From Bacteroidaceae bacterium (GTDB taxonomy: Bacteria; Bacteroidota; Bacteroidia; Bacteroidales; Bacteroidaceae), in contig JAEDIG010000022.1 in assembly GCA_016292545.1 (NCBI GenBank), positions 1-24,258 on the forward strand: a stretch of 24,258 nucleotides of DNA, read 5' to 3'. The position numbers were made by a program, and so were the translations under genes. Below the pieces are notes generated by a model. The model made no database searches. It had not been told where the DNA came from and saw nothing but the letters and a program-made list of their open reading frames with translations. Positions 23,038-24,258 of this stretch are shown in pieces; the first letter of the stretch is position 1; every line of letters starts with the position of its first letter.

Positions 23038-24218
23038 AAGAGACTTTCCAACGAACAAAGGATGCCAGCCGGCAGCTGGCGATGCTGGACAATGACACGC
23101 GCAACCGCGTGCTGACCACCGTGGCCCATGCCATACGCCAGCAGAAGGAACGCCTGCTGCAGGCCAATGCGCTCGACCTGACACGGATGGACAAAAGCAA
23201 TCCGCTCTATGACCGCCTGCTGCTCAGCGAGGCCAGACTCGATGCCATTGCCGGCGACATGGAGCATGTGAGCTGCCTGCCTTCCCCTCTGGGACGCACG
23301 CTACTGGAGAAAACGCTCCCCAACGGTCTGCGGCTCAGGAGGGTGAGCGTGCCATTCGGAGTGATTGGTGTCATCTACGAGGCACGCCCCAATGTCACCT
23401 TCGATGTGTTCTCGCTCTGCTTCAAGAGCGGAAACGCCTGCATCCTCAAGGGCGGCAAGGATGCAGACAGCAGCAACAGGGAAGCCATCGCCCTCATCCA
23501 CGAAACCCTGGCCACACTGGGCATCAGCACCGATGTGGTGGCACTGTTGCCAGCCACACACGAGGCCACGGCGCAAATGCTGCAGGCCACAGGCTACATC
23601 GACGTGTGCATTCCCCGTGGCGGCCGCAAACTGATTGACTTTGTGCGCGACAATGCCCACATCCCGGTCATCGAGACGGGAGCCGGTGTGGTGAGTGCCT
23701 ATTTCGATGAAGACGGAGACGTGGAGATGGGCAAACGCATCATCGACAATGCGAAGACGCGCCGCGTGAGCGTGTGCAACGCGCTCGACTGCCTCATCAT
23801 CCACCGCAGCCGACTGGCCGACCTGCCTGCCCTGCTGGCTCCACTGAAGGAGAAGAACGTGGAAATCTACATGGACGAGGCGCACTATGGCATAGAGTTC
23901 ATGGACTACAAACTGGCCATAAAGACAGTGGACTCGCTCGACGAGGCCATCGCCCACATCGCGCGCTACGGCTCGGGGCACAGCGAATGTATCATCACCA
24001 GCAATCCCGCCCATGCCCAGCGTTTCCAGCAACTGGTGGATGCCGCCTGCGTATATGTGAACGCCCCCACCAGTTTCACAGACGGCGCACAGTTCGGGCT
24101 GGGAGCGGAGATAGGAATCAGCACACAGAAACTGGGTCCGCGCGGTCCCATGGGGCTGGAGGAGATAACCACCTACAAATGGCTCATCGAGGGCAACGGA
24201 CAGGTGAGGGAAAAATGA
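23034..24218 (+). CDS. proA: Gamma-glutamyl phosphate reductase
   Basis: This 394-residue NADPH-dependent dehydrogenase reduces gamma-glutamyl phosphate to glutamate 5-semialdehyde, which cyclises on the way to proline. Family features are VPFGVIGVIYEARPNVT (106-122), LKGGKDADSSN, IPRGGRKLI and the catalytic cysteine Cys248 in SVCNALD. The C-terminal GLGAEIGISTQKLGPRGPMG is intact, and the length is normal (about 400-420). The segment HIPVIETGAGVVSAYFDE replaces the CH-containing version of the E. coli enzyme. The gene overlaps proB by 4 bp and ends 31 bp before the next start. Confidence 0.97.
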   Translation: MKETFQRTKDASRQLAMLDNDTRNRVLTTVAHAIRQQKERLLQANALDLTRMDKSNPLYDRLLLSEARLDAIAGDMEHVSCLPSPLGRTLLEKTLPNGLRLRRVSVPFGVIGVIYEARPNVTFDVFSLCFKSGNACILKGGKDADSSNREAIALIHETLATLGISTDVVALLPATHEATAQMLQATGYIDVCIPRGGRKLIDFVRDNAHIPVIETGAGVVSAYFDEDGDVEMGKRIIDNAKTRRVSVCNALDCLIIHRSRLADLPALLAPLKEKNVEIYMDEAHYGIEFMDYKLAIKTVDSLDEAIAHIARYGSGHSECIITSNPAHAQRFQQLVDAACVYVNAPTSFTDGAQFGLGAEIGISTQKLGPRGPMGLEEITTYKWLIEGNGQVREK

Positions 24219-24249
24219 CACCCACATACATTAATTAATATATAAAGAA

Positions 24250-24258
24250 ATGAAGACT
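24250..24258 (+). CDS. Start of next gene (partial), possibly argF-like
   Basis: After an AT-rich 31-bp gap an ATG AAG ACT (Met-Lys-Thr) begins at 24250 and runs off the window. The position at the end of an arginine-proline operon suggests an arginine gene. The Bacteroides N-succinylornithine carbamoyltransferase also begins with Met-Lys as I recall, but three residues cannot identify it. Confidence 0.35.

Overview
The window looks like chromosomal DNA from a member of the Bacteroidales, most likely a Prevotella-type organism. The reasons are three. First, several small families that I know mainly from Bacteroidetes are present: DUF4250, DUF4290 and DUF4492, the last beside cydAB. Second, promoters carry the Bacteroidetes -7 element TAnnTTTG and there are no strong Shine-Dalgarno sequences. 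Third, an arginine cluster of the Bacteroidetes kind is present. Everything is densely packed and looks vertically inherited. I see no insertion sequence, prophage, CRISPR array, tRNA or rRNA.

Region 1 (10-8459, minus strand) is a run of ten genes read from right to left: tsaB, a DUF4290 gene, murA, rimM, dxr, rseP, a DUF4250 gene, a small lipoprotein, cca, and a C_GCAxxG_C_C family protein. Gaps are at most 54 bp and three junctions overlap, so it may be one long housekeeping operon. It covers tRNA modification and maturation (TsaB, Cca), ribosome maturation (RimM), peptidoglycan and isoprenoid precursors (MurA, Dxr) and intramembrane proteolysis (RseP).

Region 2 (8545-11223, plus) diverges from region 1 across an 85-bp shared promoter region. 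It holds yicC, gmk, nadD and a secreted MORN-repeat protein, the last three coupled by ATGA overlaps. It converges on region 3 (11248-12684, minus), a lone sodium:alanine/glycine symporter of the AGCS family.

Region 4 (12785-15824, minus) is the cytochrome bd oxidase operon, DUF4492-cydA-cydB, behind a well-formed promoter. Region 5 (16015-17473, minus) is an overlapping pair: a lipid-anchored metallophosphoesterase and a predicted outer-membrane beta-barrel protein.

Region 6 (17758 to the right edge, plus) is an arginine-proline operon: argR, a GNAT N-acyltransferase, argG, argC, argD, proB, proA, and the first codons of another gene at 24250. The repressor and the putative first enzyme come first. 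The glutamate-to-proline kinase and reductase are tied to argD by stop-start overlaps, so the two pathways that draw on glutamate are expressed together. argB, argF and argH are not in the window.

I did not find a clear undescribed system. The points most worth a second look are the GNAT protein with a conserved-looking cysteine cluster in the arginine operon, the Asp-for-Cys catalytic replacement in MurA, the DUF4492 protein at the head of the cyd operon, the phosphoesterase/barrel pair, and a repeat 5' of argR that could be an ArgR operator. No stretch over 300 bp lacks a gene; the longest (17474-17757, 284 bp) is described under its own entries.
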